From contig CAQPRV010000025.1 of NCBI GenBank assembly GCA_948857205.1, positions 1-32,869 on the forward strand: 32,869 nt of DNA, given 5' to 3'. The stretch is from an uncultured Clostridia bacterium (GTDB lineage Bacteria > Bacillota > Clostridia > TANB77 > CAG-508). The notes beneath the pieces are model-generated. The model did not search any database. It was not told the origin of the DNA and worked only from the letters and a program-made list of their open reading frames with translations. Position 1 is the stretch's first letter, and every line of letters begins with the position of its first letter. Positions 25,745 to 32,869 of the stretch are shown piece by piece. The translations under genes were made by a program, and so were the position numbers.

Positions 25745-25779
25745 ATGGTTGAAAAATACTTACAATTTTTTTCAACCAT
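25745..25779 (+). terminator. Hairpin between the PBP gene and cysS
   Basis: A perfect 12-base stem (25745-25756 with 25768-25779) around an 11-base loop, followed by ATTTATTCCTT. It could end the PBP transcript. It also contains a TTG (25749) that is in frame with cysS and well spaced after AAAGGAGTGAT, so it could be a translational control element for cysS instead. Confidence 0.5.
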
Positions 25780-25811
25780 ATTTATTCCTTAAGGGAGGAA
25801 TGAGATTAAAA

Positions 25812-27209
25812 ATGGAAATATATTTTTATAATACATTAACAAAAAAGAAAGAATTATTTAAACCTATTGAAAAAAATGAAGTAAAAATATATTCTTGTGG
25901 TCCAACAGTATATAAAGATGCAACAATAGGTAATATGCGAACAAATATATTTCAAGATGTATTAAGACGAACCTTAAGATATAATGGATATAAATTAAAA
26001 CATGTAATGAATATAACAGATGTTGGACATTTAGTATCAGATGCAGATGAAGGTGAAGACAAAATGCTAAAATCTGCTAGAGAAGAAAATAAAACTCCAT
26101 TACAAATTGCAGAACATTATACAAAAATATTTTTTAATGATTTAAAATTATTAAATATAGAAAAACCAGAAATAATATGTAAAGCGACAGAACATATACA
26201 AGAAATGCTAGAATTTGTACAAAAACTAGTAGATAATGGGTATGCATATGAAACATCAACAGCTATATATTTTGATATTTCTAAATTAGACAGATATCCA
26301 ATATTAACAAACTTAGAATTAGATAATCAAAAAGCAGGTGCACGAATAAATGTAGACAAAGAAAAAAGAAATCCATATGATTTTGCATTATGGATAAAAG
26401 CTCCAGAAAATCACTTGATGAAATGGGAAAGTCCATGGGGACTAAGTTATCCAGGTTGGCATATTGAGTGTTCAGCTATGGGAAGAAAATACTTAGGTGA
26501 ACAATTTGATATACATACAGGTGGAATTGATTTAATACCTACACATCACGAAAATGAAATTGCACAGAGTAAAGGAGTTTGTGGAAAAATACCAGCAAAT
26601 TATTGGATGCATGGAGAATATTTACTAATTAATGGAGGAAAAATGTCAAAAAGTCTAGGAAATGTATATTTATTAAAAGACTTTTTAGATAGAGGATATG
26701 ATCCAATTGTATACAGATTATTTAGTTATTCATGCCATTATAGAAATAAATTAAATTTTACTTGGGAAGGAATAGATTCTTCATCAAAATCTTTAGAAAG
26801 ACTAAAACAAGGTTATAAACTACATCTTCAAGGGAAAGATAAAATAAAACAAAATGTTATTAATGATTATGAAAATAGATTTCATAAGGCTATTAATGAT
26901 GATTTGAATATGCCTTTAGCTATGGGAATTGTATGGGAAGTTGTAAGAGAAGAAGTTAAGTGCCCAGAATTAGCTGAATTACTATTAAAGTTTGATTCGG
27001 TTTTAGGTTTAAAAATTGATAAAGATTCAAATATAATCGAAGATGAAATTTCAGAAGAAATTAAAGATTTAGTAGATGCAAGAATAGAAGCAAGAAAAAA
27101 TAAAGATTGGGCAAAAGCTGATGAATTGAGAGATTTAATTAATAGTAAAGGTTATGAAATAAAAGATACTAAAAATGGTTTAGAAATAAAAAGGATAAAA
27201 GGAAACTGA
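25812..27209 (+). CDS. cysS: Cysteine--tRNA ligase (CysRS)
   Basis: This class I synthetase charges tRNA-Cys. The 465-residue product has Cys29 in YSCGPTVYK, the zinc ligands in WHIECSAMG and THHENEIAQS, and KMSKS at 277-281, followed by the helical anticodon region. The HIGH box reads TIGN (38-41), with Thr in place of the first His; TIGN is the normal form in tryptophanyl-tRNA synthetases, so activity is plausible. I chose the ATG at 25812, behind GGGAGG at 25793-25798 with a rather long 13-base spacing. An in-frame TTG at 25749 with a strong ribosome site would add 21 residues unlike the family. No T-box leader is visible. Confidence 0.93.
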   Translation: MEIYFYNTLTKKKELFKPIEKNEVKIYSCGPTVYKDATIGNMRTNIFQDVLRRTLRYNGYKLKHVMNITDVGHLVSDADEGEDKMLKSAREENKTPLQIAEHYTKIFFNDLKLLNIEKPEIICKATEHIQEMLEFVQKLVDNGYAYETSTAIYFDISKLDRYPILTNLELDNQKAGARINVDKEKRNPYDFALWIKAPENHLMKWESPWGLSYPGWHIECSAMGRKYLGEQFDIHTGGIDLIPTHHENEIAQSKGVCGKIPANYWMHGEYLLINGGKMSKSLGNVYLLKDFLDRGYDPIVYRLFSYSCHYRNKLNFTWEGIDSSSKSLERLKQGYKLHLQGKDKIKQNVINDYENRFHKAINDDLNMPLAMGIVWEVVREEVKCPELAELLLKFDSVLGLKIDKDSNIIEDEISEEIKDLVDARIEARKNKDWAKADELRDLINSKGYEIKDTKNGLEIKRIKGN

Positions 27210-27227
27210 AATGTCAGTTTCTTTTTA
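27202..27227 (+). terminator. Terminator of cysS
   Basis: GAAACTGA (27202-27209) pairs with TCAGTTTC (27214-27221) around AATG, followed by TTTTTAT. The cysS TGA stop forms part of the left arm. Confidence 0.8.
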
Positions 27228-27356
27228 TAAATACAATCGCTAGCCCTTTGAGTTTTTCTTATTTGTTCTATAATAGTTATCTTTTTATGTTAAAGTTTAG
27301 TAAATAACTATTGTAACATTTTTATATAATTTTTTAATATGATTGACTCTAAATTA

Positions 27357-27385
27357 TTGAAAAATTAAAAAATATATAGTAAAAT
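27357..27385 (+). promoter_or_regulatory. Promoter of the Nudix-galE unit
   Basis: TTGAAA (27357-27362) and TAAAAT (27380-27385) with a 17-base spacer, about 50 bases upstream of the Nudix ATG. Confidence 0.6.
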
Positions 27386-27437
27386 AATTAAAGTTCAAAC
27401 TCATAATATAAATAATGAAAAAGTAAAAGGAGAATAA

Positions 27438-27997
27438 ATGAAAACAGTTGTATTTAATAATACTAACTTAGGAGAAGAAGATATAGAAAAAAAGTTACAA
27501 AAGTTAGAGCAATAATAATAAATGAGAAAGGACAAGTATTAGTAAATAAATTTCCAAATAAAACATATTTGTTTCCTGGTGGAAAAATTGATAAAGGAGA
27601 AACAAAAGAAAAAGCTTTACAAAGAGAAATTAGCGAAGAAACAGGGATACAAATTCCAATTTCTAAAATAGGAGAACCTTTTTTAGAGATAAAAGCATAT
27701 AATCCAAATTATCCAGATACAACAGTAAAAAGAGAAATAAATAAACTAACAGAAACTATTTTTTATGAAATACATACAAATCAAGAAATAGATGAAACTA
27801 AGCAAAAATTAAGTGAAAAAGAAATAACTAATGGATTAAAATTAGAAGTTTTAAATTTATCAATATTACAATATTTAGTAGAGACAAATGGTGTAAATGA
27901 TTATAAAGGAAAAATATATGCTAGAGAGATATTAATAGCAATAAGAGAATTTGCAAAATACAAACAACAAGAACAATATATTATAAATTGGAGGTAG
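27438..27997 (+). CDS. Nudix hydrolase, split by a -1 frameshift on a slippery heptamer
   Basis: Nudix enzymes hydrolyse nucleoside diphosphates linked to another moiety; the substrate is not evident here. Translation should start at the ATG at 27438 (AAAGGAGAA upstream) and reads 25 codons to TAA at 27513-27515. The Nudix domain continues in the -1 frame: VRAIIINEKGQVLVNKF, then the full Nudix box GKIDKGE...REISEETGI. The two frames join perfectly at A AAA AAG (27488-27494), giving DIEKKVTKVRAIIIN, as expected for an intact family member. The second frame alone has no good start; the TTG at 27569 would remove the first strands of the fold. AGGAG at 27470-27474 lies 13 bases before the heptamer. 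This may be programmed frameshifting, slippage in the A run, or a missing A. The stop overlaps the galE ribosome site. Confidence 0.75.
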
Positions 27998-28005
27998 GAG
28001 ATAAA

Positions 28006-29010
28006 ATGTCAATATTATTACCGGGAGGAGCTGGATATATAGGAAGTCATACAGCTATAGAATTATTAAATGCTGGTAAAGAAATTATAATAATTGATAA
28101 CTTTTCAAATAGCAAACCAGAAGTATTAGAAAAAATAAAAGAAATTACAAGAAAAGATTTTAAATTTTATGAAATAGACTATACAAATAAAGAAGAATTA
28201 GAAAAAGTATTTAAAGAAAATGAAATAGAAGCAGTATTAAACTTTGCAGGATATAAAGCAGTTGGAGAATCTGTACAAAAACCAATTGAATATTATACAA
28301 ACAATATATCAGGATGTTTAGTATTATTAGATATAATGAGAAAGTATGGATGTAAGAAGTTCATTTTCAGTTCATCAGCAACAGTATATGGAGATCCAGA
28401 AATTATACCATTAACAGAAGAATGTAAAACAGGAGGAACAACAAATCCATATGGAACAACCAAATTATTTATAGAGCAAATACTAAAAGACCTTTATGTA
28501 TCTGACAATACTTGGGATATTTGCATATTAAGATATTTCAATCCTGTGGGTGCACATGAAAGTGGACTTATTGGAGAAGAACCACAAGGAATACCAAATA
28601 ACTTAATGCCATATATTGTAAGAGTAGCATCTGGAAAATTAGAGAAATTGTCTGTATTTGGAGATGATTATAATACACCAGATGGTACAGGAGTGAGGGA
28701 CTATATACATGTTGTTGATTTAGCAAAAGGTCATGTATTGGCCTTAGAAAAAATAAACAAAGAAGAAAAAGGTTTATACATTTATAATTTAGGAACAGGG
28801 ACAGGATATAGTGTATTAGACATGGTAAAAGCCTTTGAAATTTCAACTGGAAAAAAAGTACCTTATCAAATTGTTTCAAGAAGAGCAGGAGATATAGCAA
28901 GTTGTTATGCAGATCCTAAAAAGGCAAAAGAAGAACTAGGATGGACTGCTAAGAAAACTTTAGAAGATATGTGTAAAGATAGTTGGAATTATATAGAGAA
29001 AAATCAGTAG
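28006..29010 (+). CDS. galE: UDP-glucose 4-epimerase
   Basis: GalE interconverts UDP-glucose and UDP-galactose (some members also the N-acetyl forms), supplying sugars for envelope polysaccharides. The 334-residue product is an extended short-chain dehydrogenase with the NAD-binding GGAGYIGSH at 7-15, AGYKAVGESV, SSSATVYG with Ser124, and the catalytic Tyr149-xxx-Lys153 in NPYGTTK. It continues with GVRDYIHVVDLAKGH and the C-terminal RRAGDIASCYAD. I chose the ATG at 28006, five bases after AGGAG; the frame is open to 27988 inside the Nudix gene. It starts 8 bases after the Nudix stop, so the two are probably cotranscribed. Confidence 0.93.
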   Translation: MSILLPGGAGYIGSHTAIELLNAGKEIIIIDNFSNSKPEVLEKIKEITRKDFKFYEIDYTNKEELEKVFKENEIEAVLNFAGYKAVGESVQKPIEYYTNNISGCLVLLDIMRKYGCKKFIFSSSATVYGDPEIIPLTEECKTGGTTNPYGTTKLFIEQILKDLYVSDNTWDICILRYFNPVGAHESGLIGEEPQGIPNNLMPYIVRVASGKLEKLSVFGDDYNTPDGTGVRDYIHVVDLAKGHVLALEKINKEEKGLYIYNLGTGTGYSVLDMVKAFEISTGKKVPYQIVSRRAGDIASCYADPKKAKEELGWTAKKTLEDMCKDSWNYIEKNQ

Positions 29011-29094
29011 CCAAAAAATCAGGGAAAATATTAAAAAATAATTTGAATTTTTTTCTAACCAGATTTATGCTTAAAGGAAGGAAATAGATAACAG

Positions 29095-30813
29095 ATGAAA
29101 AACTTTAAAAAAATAATTGCACTAGAAATATCAAAAATAATTAACCTTAATGAAGAAGAATTAGAAAAATATATAGAAATACCAAAAGCTTCAAATAATG
29201 GAGATTATGCATTTCCATGTTTTAGTCTTGCAAAGGAATTAAAAAAAGCTCCAAATATTATAGCAAGTGAAATAAAAGTAAAAATAGAAGAACAAATAGA
29301 AAACATAAAAGAGATAGAAAAAGTAGAAATATCAGGCGGATACTTAAACTTTTATATAGAAAAAGAGAGCTTAGCTTTAGAAGTGCTAAAGGAGATTGAT
29401 AAAAAGGAAGATTATGGAAAGTCTAATATTGGAAATGGAAAGAATATAGTTATAGATTACTCAGCACCTAATATAGCAAAACCATTCCATATAGGACATT
29501 TACGTTCAACAGTAATAGGAGCAGCCTTATATAATATCTATAAAAAATTAGGATATAATACAATAGGAATTAACCATTTAGGAGATTATGGAACACAATT
29601 TGGAAAGCTTATAGAAGGATATAAACTATGGGGAAAAGAATACAATATAGAGCAAGATCCTATAAACGAATTAACAAAAATATATATTAGAATAAACAAT
29701 TTATGCAAAGAAGATGAAAATGTATTAAAGGAATGTAGAAATAATTTTAAAAAATTAGAAGATGGCGATAAATATTGTATAGAAATATGGGAAAGATTTA
29801 GAAACTTAAGTTTACAAGAATTTAAAAAAGTATATGACTTATTAGGCAGTAAATTTGATTCTTGGAATGGAGAAGCTTTTTATTCAGATAAAATGCAAGA
29901 AATAATAGAAATATTAGAAAAATCAGGTAGATTAGAAGAATCACAAGGTGCAAAAATTATTGACTTAGAAAAAGAAGGGATAAATACGCCATGTATAATA
30001 GTAAAATCGAATTCTTCTACAACTTATGCAACAAGAGATTTAGCAGCAATTCTTTATAGAGCAAGAAACTATGATTTTGATAAAGCTTTGTATGTAACTT
30101 CTTATGAACAAGTATTACATTTTAAACAAGTATTTGAAGTAGCTAAACTACTTGGATTAGACGAAAAATATACAAAAGGCTTAGAACATGTTTCTTTTGG
30201 AATGGTTTTACTTCCTACAGGAAAAATGTCAACAAGAGAAGGAAATGTAATAAAATTAGAAGACTTGCTTAATGAGTCTATTGAAAGAGCAAAAAAAATA
30301 ATTGAACAAAAAAATCCACAACTTGAAAATAAAGATGATGTAGCAAAAAAAGTTGGAATAGGTGCAATTATATTTAATGACTTATCAAATAGTAGAGTTA
30401 AAGATGAAATTTTTGATTGGGATACAATATTAAATTTTCAAGGAGAAACTGGACCTTATATACAATATACTTATGTTAGAACAAAGAGCATTTTAGATAA
30501 AGCTGAAAAATTGCCAGAGCTAGAAGAGATAAAAGTTAGTATTCTAACAGATAGCTATTCTCAAAAAATATTGAAGATGATATATAATTTTAAAGATATA
30601 TTAATTCAAGTAACAGAAAAAAATGAACCATCAATTTTATCAAGATATCTAATAGAAATTTCAAAGGCATATAGTTCTTTTTATAATGAAAATAAAATTA
30701 TAGGAGAAGATATTGAAATTCAGAATGCAAGAATTTATTTAACTTATGCAGTAGGAAAAGTATTAAAAAGTGGGGCAAATTTGCTTGGAATAGATATGCC
30801 AAATAAAATGTAA
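29095..30813 (+). CDS. argS: Arginine--tRNA ligase (ArgRS)
   Basis: This class I synthetase charges tRNA-Arg. The 572-residue product has the N-terminal Add1 domain (residues 1 to about 90), the core motif SAPNIAKPFHIGHLRST with HIGH at 132-135, and the degenerate KMSTR (TGKMSTREGN) typical of ArgRS. A C-terminal DALR anticodon-binding domain follows (FQGETGPYIQYTYVRTKS onwards). The length is usual. The ATG at 29095 follows AAGGAAGG at a slightly long spacing. It ends in a terminator before the LCP gene. Confidence 0.95.
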   Translation: MKNFKKIIALEISKIINLNEEELEKYIEIPKASNNGDYAFPCFSLAKELKKAPNIIASEIKVKIEEQIENIKEIEKVEISGGYLNFYIEKESLALEVLKEIDKKEDYGKSNIGNGKNIVIDYSAPNIAKPFHIGHLRSTVIGAALYNIYKKLGYNTIGINHLGDYGTQFGKLIEGYKLWGKEYNIEQDPINELTKIYIRINNLCKEDENVLKECRNNFKKLEDGDKYCIEIWERFRNLSLQEFKKVYDLLGSKFDSWNGEAFYSDKMQEIIEILEKSGRLEESQGAKIIDLEKEGINTPCIIVKSNSSTTYATRDLAAILYRARNYDFDKALYVTSYEQVLHFKQVFEVAKLLGLDEKYTKGLEHVSFGMVLLPTGKMSTREGNVIKLEDLLNESIERAKKIIEQKNPQLENKDDVAKKVGIGAIIFNDLSNSRVKDEIFDWDTILNFQGETGPYIQYTYVRTKSILDKAEKLPELEEIKVSILTDSYSQKILKMIYNFKDILIQVTEKNEPSILSRYLIEISKAYSSFYNENKIIGEDIEIQNARIYLTYAVGKVLKSGANLLGIDMPNKM

Positions 30814-30823
30814 ATAAGTTCAG

Positions 30824-30858
30824 AAAAGGAAGTATTATACAAAGCTTCCTTTTATTAT
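30824..30858 (+). terminator. Terminator of argS
   Basis: AAAAGGAAG (30824-30832) pairs with CTTCCTTTT (30845-30853) and is followed by ATTATT, shortly after the argS stop. Confidence 0.7.
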
Positions 30859-30928
30859 TGCAACCTTATAAATAAAAGGATAAATAATATAATGTAATCA
30901 AATTTACCCTAAAAAATAAAAGTAATGC

Positions 30929-30957
30929 TTGTAAATAAAAAAGAATAATAGTATAAT
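30929..30957 (+). promoter_or_regulatory. Promoter of the LCP gene
   Basis: TTGTAA (30929-30934) and TATAAT (30952-30957) with a 17-base spacer, 42 bases upstream of the start codon. The last bases of the spacer and the -10 box match those of the glycosyltransferase promoter. Confidence 0.75.
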
Positions 30958-30999
30958 AATTATGTAAGAATAAAAAGTTAAATATATGGAGGAATAAAA

Positions 31000-32142
31000 A
31001 TGGCTGGAAGATATACTGAGGATTATGATAATGAAGTACCAAGAGCTTTTAGAAAAGGATATGAAGGGGAACCACAAAGAGGAAGAACAAGAAATAATAA
31101 GAATAAAAACAAGAGAGGCAAGAAAAAAGGACTAAAAATCTTTGGAAGAATAGTATTAGTATTAGTAATTATATTAGCGATATTAGTAGGAACAATCTAT
31201 TGGTTTATAAATGATAAATTAAGCAAAATGCAAACAGTGGATATAAGTTCAGAAGACTTAGGAGTATCTGCAGCTGCTGCTGAAAATTTATCAGGATATC
31301 GAAATATAGCTATTTTTGGTGTAGATAGTAGAGATAACAATTTAGAAAGAGGAAATAGAAGTGACTGTATAATAATAGCAAGTATAAATAATCAAACAAA
31401 AGATATAAAGCTTATTTCAGTATACAGAGATACATATGTAAAAATTGATGGACATGGTTTAGATAAAATAACACATGCATATTCTTATGGTTCAGCACCA
31501 CTAGCAATAAAAACCTTGAATACAAATTTAGACTTAAATATAAAAGAATTTGTTACAGTAAATTTCGACTCAGTTGCAGAAGCAGTAGATAAATTAGGTG
31601 GAGTAACAATAAATGTAGAAACAAATGAAGAATTAAAATATTTAAATTCTTATATTGCTGAAACTGCAAAAGTAACTGGAAAATCAAACGCAAAAGTTCC
31701 ATCAACAGGAAGACAAACCTTAAATGGAGTGCAAGCAGTAGCATATTCTAGAATTAGGTATACAGCAGGAGGAGACTATAAAAGAACAGAAAGAATGAGA
31801 ACTGTAATAGAAGCCATGGCTAATAAATTAAAAACTAAAAGTATTGGAGAGATGAATAGTTTTGTAGACTTTATTTTACCAAAAGTATATACAAATATTT
31901 CAGCTGGAGATATATTTGCTTTGATGCCAAGTGCTACAAGTTTTAAAATTGGTCAAAGCATAGGATGGCCATATTCAACAAAAGGTATAACTCTAGATAG
32001 ATGGTATGGTGTACCAGTTACTTTAGAAAGTAATGTATTAAAATTACATCAAGAAGCCTTTGGAGATTCAGATTATACAGTGTCAGATGAAGTAAGAAAT
32101 ATTAGTAATAGTATTATCTCTAAGACAGGATATAGAAAATAA
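31000..32142 (+). CDS. LytR-CpsA-Psr (LCP) family cell-wall ligase
   Basis: LCP proteins transfer lipid-linked glycopolymers such as teichoic acids or capsule onto peptidoglycan outside the membrane. The 380-residue product has a basic cytoplasmic N-terminus (about 45 residues), one membrane helix (about 46-69), and the extracellular LCP domain. Typical motifs are NIAIFGVDSRDNN, RSDCIIIASINNQTK, ISVYRDTYVKI with the key Arg, HAYSYGSAPLAIKTL and VDKLGGVTINV. TERMRTVIEAM occurs later. The ATG at 31000 has TGGAGGAA upstream. With its own promoter and a terminator after it, it is probably transcribed alone. Confidence 0.93.
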   Translation: MAGRYTEDYDNEVPRAFRKGYEGEPQRGRTRNNKNKNKRGKKKGLKIFGRIVLVLVIILAILVGTIYWFINDKLSKMQTVDISSEDLGVSAAAAENLSGYRNIAIFGVDSRDNNLERGNRSDCIIIASINNQTKDIKLISVYRDTYVKIDGHGLDKITHAYSYGSAPLAIKTLNTNLDLNIKEFVTVNFDSVAEAVDKLGGVTINVETNEELKYLNSYIAETAKVTGKSNAKVPSTGRQTLNGVQAVAYSRIRYTAGGDYKRTERMRTVIEAMANKLKTKSIGEMNSFVDFILPKVYTNISAGDIFALMPSATSFKIGQSIGWPYSTKGITLDRWYGVPVTLESNVLKLHQEAFGDSDYTVSDEVRNISNSIISKTGYRK

Positions 32143-32189
32143 ATAAAAGAATATAATTGTTCCAGTCTGAACATAAAACTTATAGATAT

Positions 32190-32225
32190 AAAATATGATT
32201 AGAAATGTTTCTAATCATATTTTTG
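32190..32225 (+). terminator. Terminator of the LCP gene
   Basis: A 16-base inverted repeat (32190-32205 with 32208-32223; realistic loop AATGTT) runs into a T tract and lies before the vanZ-like gene. Confidence 0.75.
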
Positions 32226-32246
32226 TAGAAATAGAAAGGTTGAAAA

Positions 32247-32744
32247 ATGAAATTAAAGATATTAAGAATAGTGCTAATTATATTATTATTAGGAATTTTT
32301 TATATAATATTTGGTTTCTCGAGTCAAAATGGAGAAAAATCAAGTGGACTAAGTAAAAAAGTTACAGAAATGATTGTAGAAAAAATATTAAAAACATCAA
32401 AGGAAGATAAGCCAAGAATAATGAATAGATTAGAAGGGATTATAAGAAAGCTTGCACATTTTTCAATCTATACAATACTTGGACTACTTCTTATGGGGTT
32501 AATAAGTACATATAATATTGAAGAAAAGAAAAGAATTTATATTACAATGATAATTGGAATTTTATATGCAAGTTCAGATGAAATCCATCAAAGTTTTATA
32601 CCAGGGAGATCAGCTCAAGTAACAGATGTAATGATAGATACAATGGGGGTAGCCTTAGGAATGTGTTTAATACTACTATTATTGAAAATAGTAGTAACTA
32701 AGAAACATAAAAATGTCAAATATAGTTGCAGTAATAACGAATGA
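32247..32744 (+). CDS. VanZ-family membrane protein
   Basis: The 165-residue membrane protein has the VanZ-like pattern: a first membrane helix (about 5-23) ending in FSSQNG, RKLAHFSIYTILGLLL in the second helix, then YASSDEIHQSFIPGRSAQVTDVMIDTMG before the last helix. There are four predicted helices in all. VanZ itself raises teicoplanin resistance; most chromosomal relatives have no proven function. There is no vanA/vanB cluster here, so resistance should not be inferred. The ATG at 32247 has GAAAGG upstream. A terminator follows it. Confidence 0.88.
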   Translation: MKLKILRIVLIILLLGIFYIIFGFSSQNGEKSSGLSKKVTEMIVEKILKTSKEDKPRIMNRLEGIIRKLAHFSIYTILGLLLMGLISTYNIEEKKRIYITMIIGILYASSDEIHQSFIPGRSAQVTDVMIDTMGVALGMCLILLLLKIVVTKKHKNVKYSCSNNE

Positions 32745-32764
32745 AACTAAATAGAAGAAAAAAC

Positions 32765-32798
32765 GTAGTGAAATAAATAAAATTTCACTACATTTTAT
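32765..32798 (+). terminator. Terminator after the vanZ-like gene
   Basis: GTAGTGAAAT (32765-32774) pairs with ATTTCACTAC (32782-32791), followed by ATTTTATT. Confidence 0.75.
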
Positions 32799-32869
32799 TG
32801 GAAAAAAATAACTTTTTCGCACAAATATGATAAAATAAAGATGAAAAAATATACAAAGACCAACTATCA

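Noticed and set aside
25452..25745. Plus-strand Gln-rich frame overlapping the PBP C-terminus
   Set aside because: It is the shifted reading of the PBP's Thr/Asn/Lys repeats; the PBP frame is continuous and supported by domains.
27272..27312. AATAGTTAT/ATAACTATT inverted repeat after cysS
   Set aside because: The 9-base A/T-rich arms are 23 bases apart in very AT-rich DNA; the cysS terminator is already explained by the stem at 27202-27221.
27569..27997. Nudix gene starting at TTG 27569
   Set aside because: This start would remove the first strands of the Nudix fold, which are clearly encoded upstream in the same frame, and it has no ribosome site.
32841..32869. Possible start of another gene (ATG AAA AAA TAT) at the window end
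   Set aside because: Only nine codons are visible and no Shine-Dalgarno sequence precedes the ATG, so no feature is supported.

Overview
This window comes from an AT-rich Gram-positive anaerobe, most likely a member of the Clostridia (Bacillota). It carries a class III (oxygen-sensitive) ribonucleotide reductase, GatD/MurT lipid II amidation genes, an LCP cell-wall ligase, a class A PBP and a VanZ-family protein. It also has the Firmicute gene orders recJ-rel and rimP-nusA-ylxR-ylxQ-infB-rbfA-nrnA-truB. TGA is used as a stop (for example cysS), so the genetic code looks standard. I saw no tRNA, rRNA, CRISPR array, transposase or prophage gene. Species-level placement is not possible from the sequence alone.

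Layout. 305-4976 (+): recJ, bifunctional rel, and a glyoxalase-II-like metallo-hydrolase. 5053-5379: an orphan 108-residue gene with its own promoter and a terminator-like hairpin. 5516-6835: hisS, ending in a bidirectional terminator shared with a Crp/Fnr-type regulator on the minus strand. The regulator is divergent from nrdD (7844-9970), and the gap between them holds two matching operators. 10075-12159 (-): gatD (frameshifted) and murT. 12224-12475: a 252-base nested palindrome of three perfect stems, resembling a MITE. 12693-13961: a membrane GT2 glycosyltransferase. 14125-21778: the translation/transcription operon rimP to truB, from a clear promoter plus leader hairpin to a terminator overlapping the truB end. 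21857-22699: an unrecognised gene. 22916-27209: class A PBP and cysS. 27438-29010: a Nudix gene split by a -1 frameshift on an A AAA AAG heptamer, then galE. 29095-32744: argS, LCP and VanZ genes.

How the genes work together. The central operon makes translation initiation factor IF2, the ribosome maturation factors RimP and RbfA, the transcription factor NusA, a nanoRNase and a tRNA pseudouridine synthase. Rel links aminoacyl-tRNA starvation to this machinery, and three aminoacyl-tRNA synthetases (His, Cys, Arg) are interspersed. MurT/GatD, the PBP, the LCP protein, VanZ, GalE and perhaps the GT2 enzyme concern the cell envelope. The regulator/nrdD pair looks like a small anaerobic regulon: one operator lies over the regulator's own -35 box, and the other sits near -41 of the inferred nrdD promoter.

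Most notable: the nested palindrome; the Nudix frameshift on a dnaX-type slippery heptamer; the two GTTGC-N4-GCAAC operators; an Asn/Tyr-rich prion-like segment in IF2; an unlisted 49-residue gene between infB and rbfA; and several TTG starts preceded by Shine-Dalgarno sequences extended towards GTGAT. Two frameshifts in one window also raise the possibility of base errors in the assembly.
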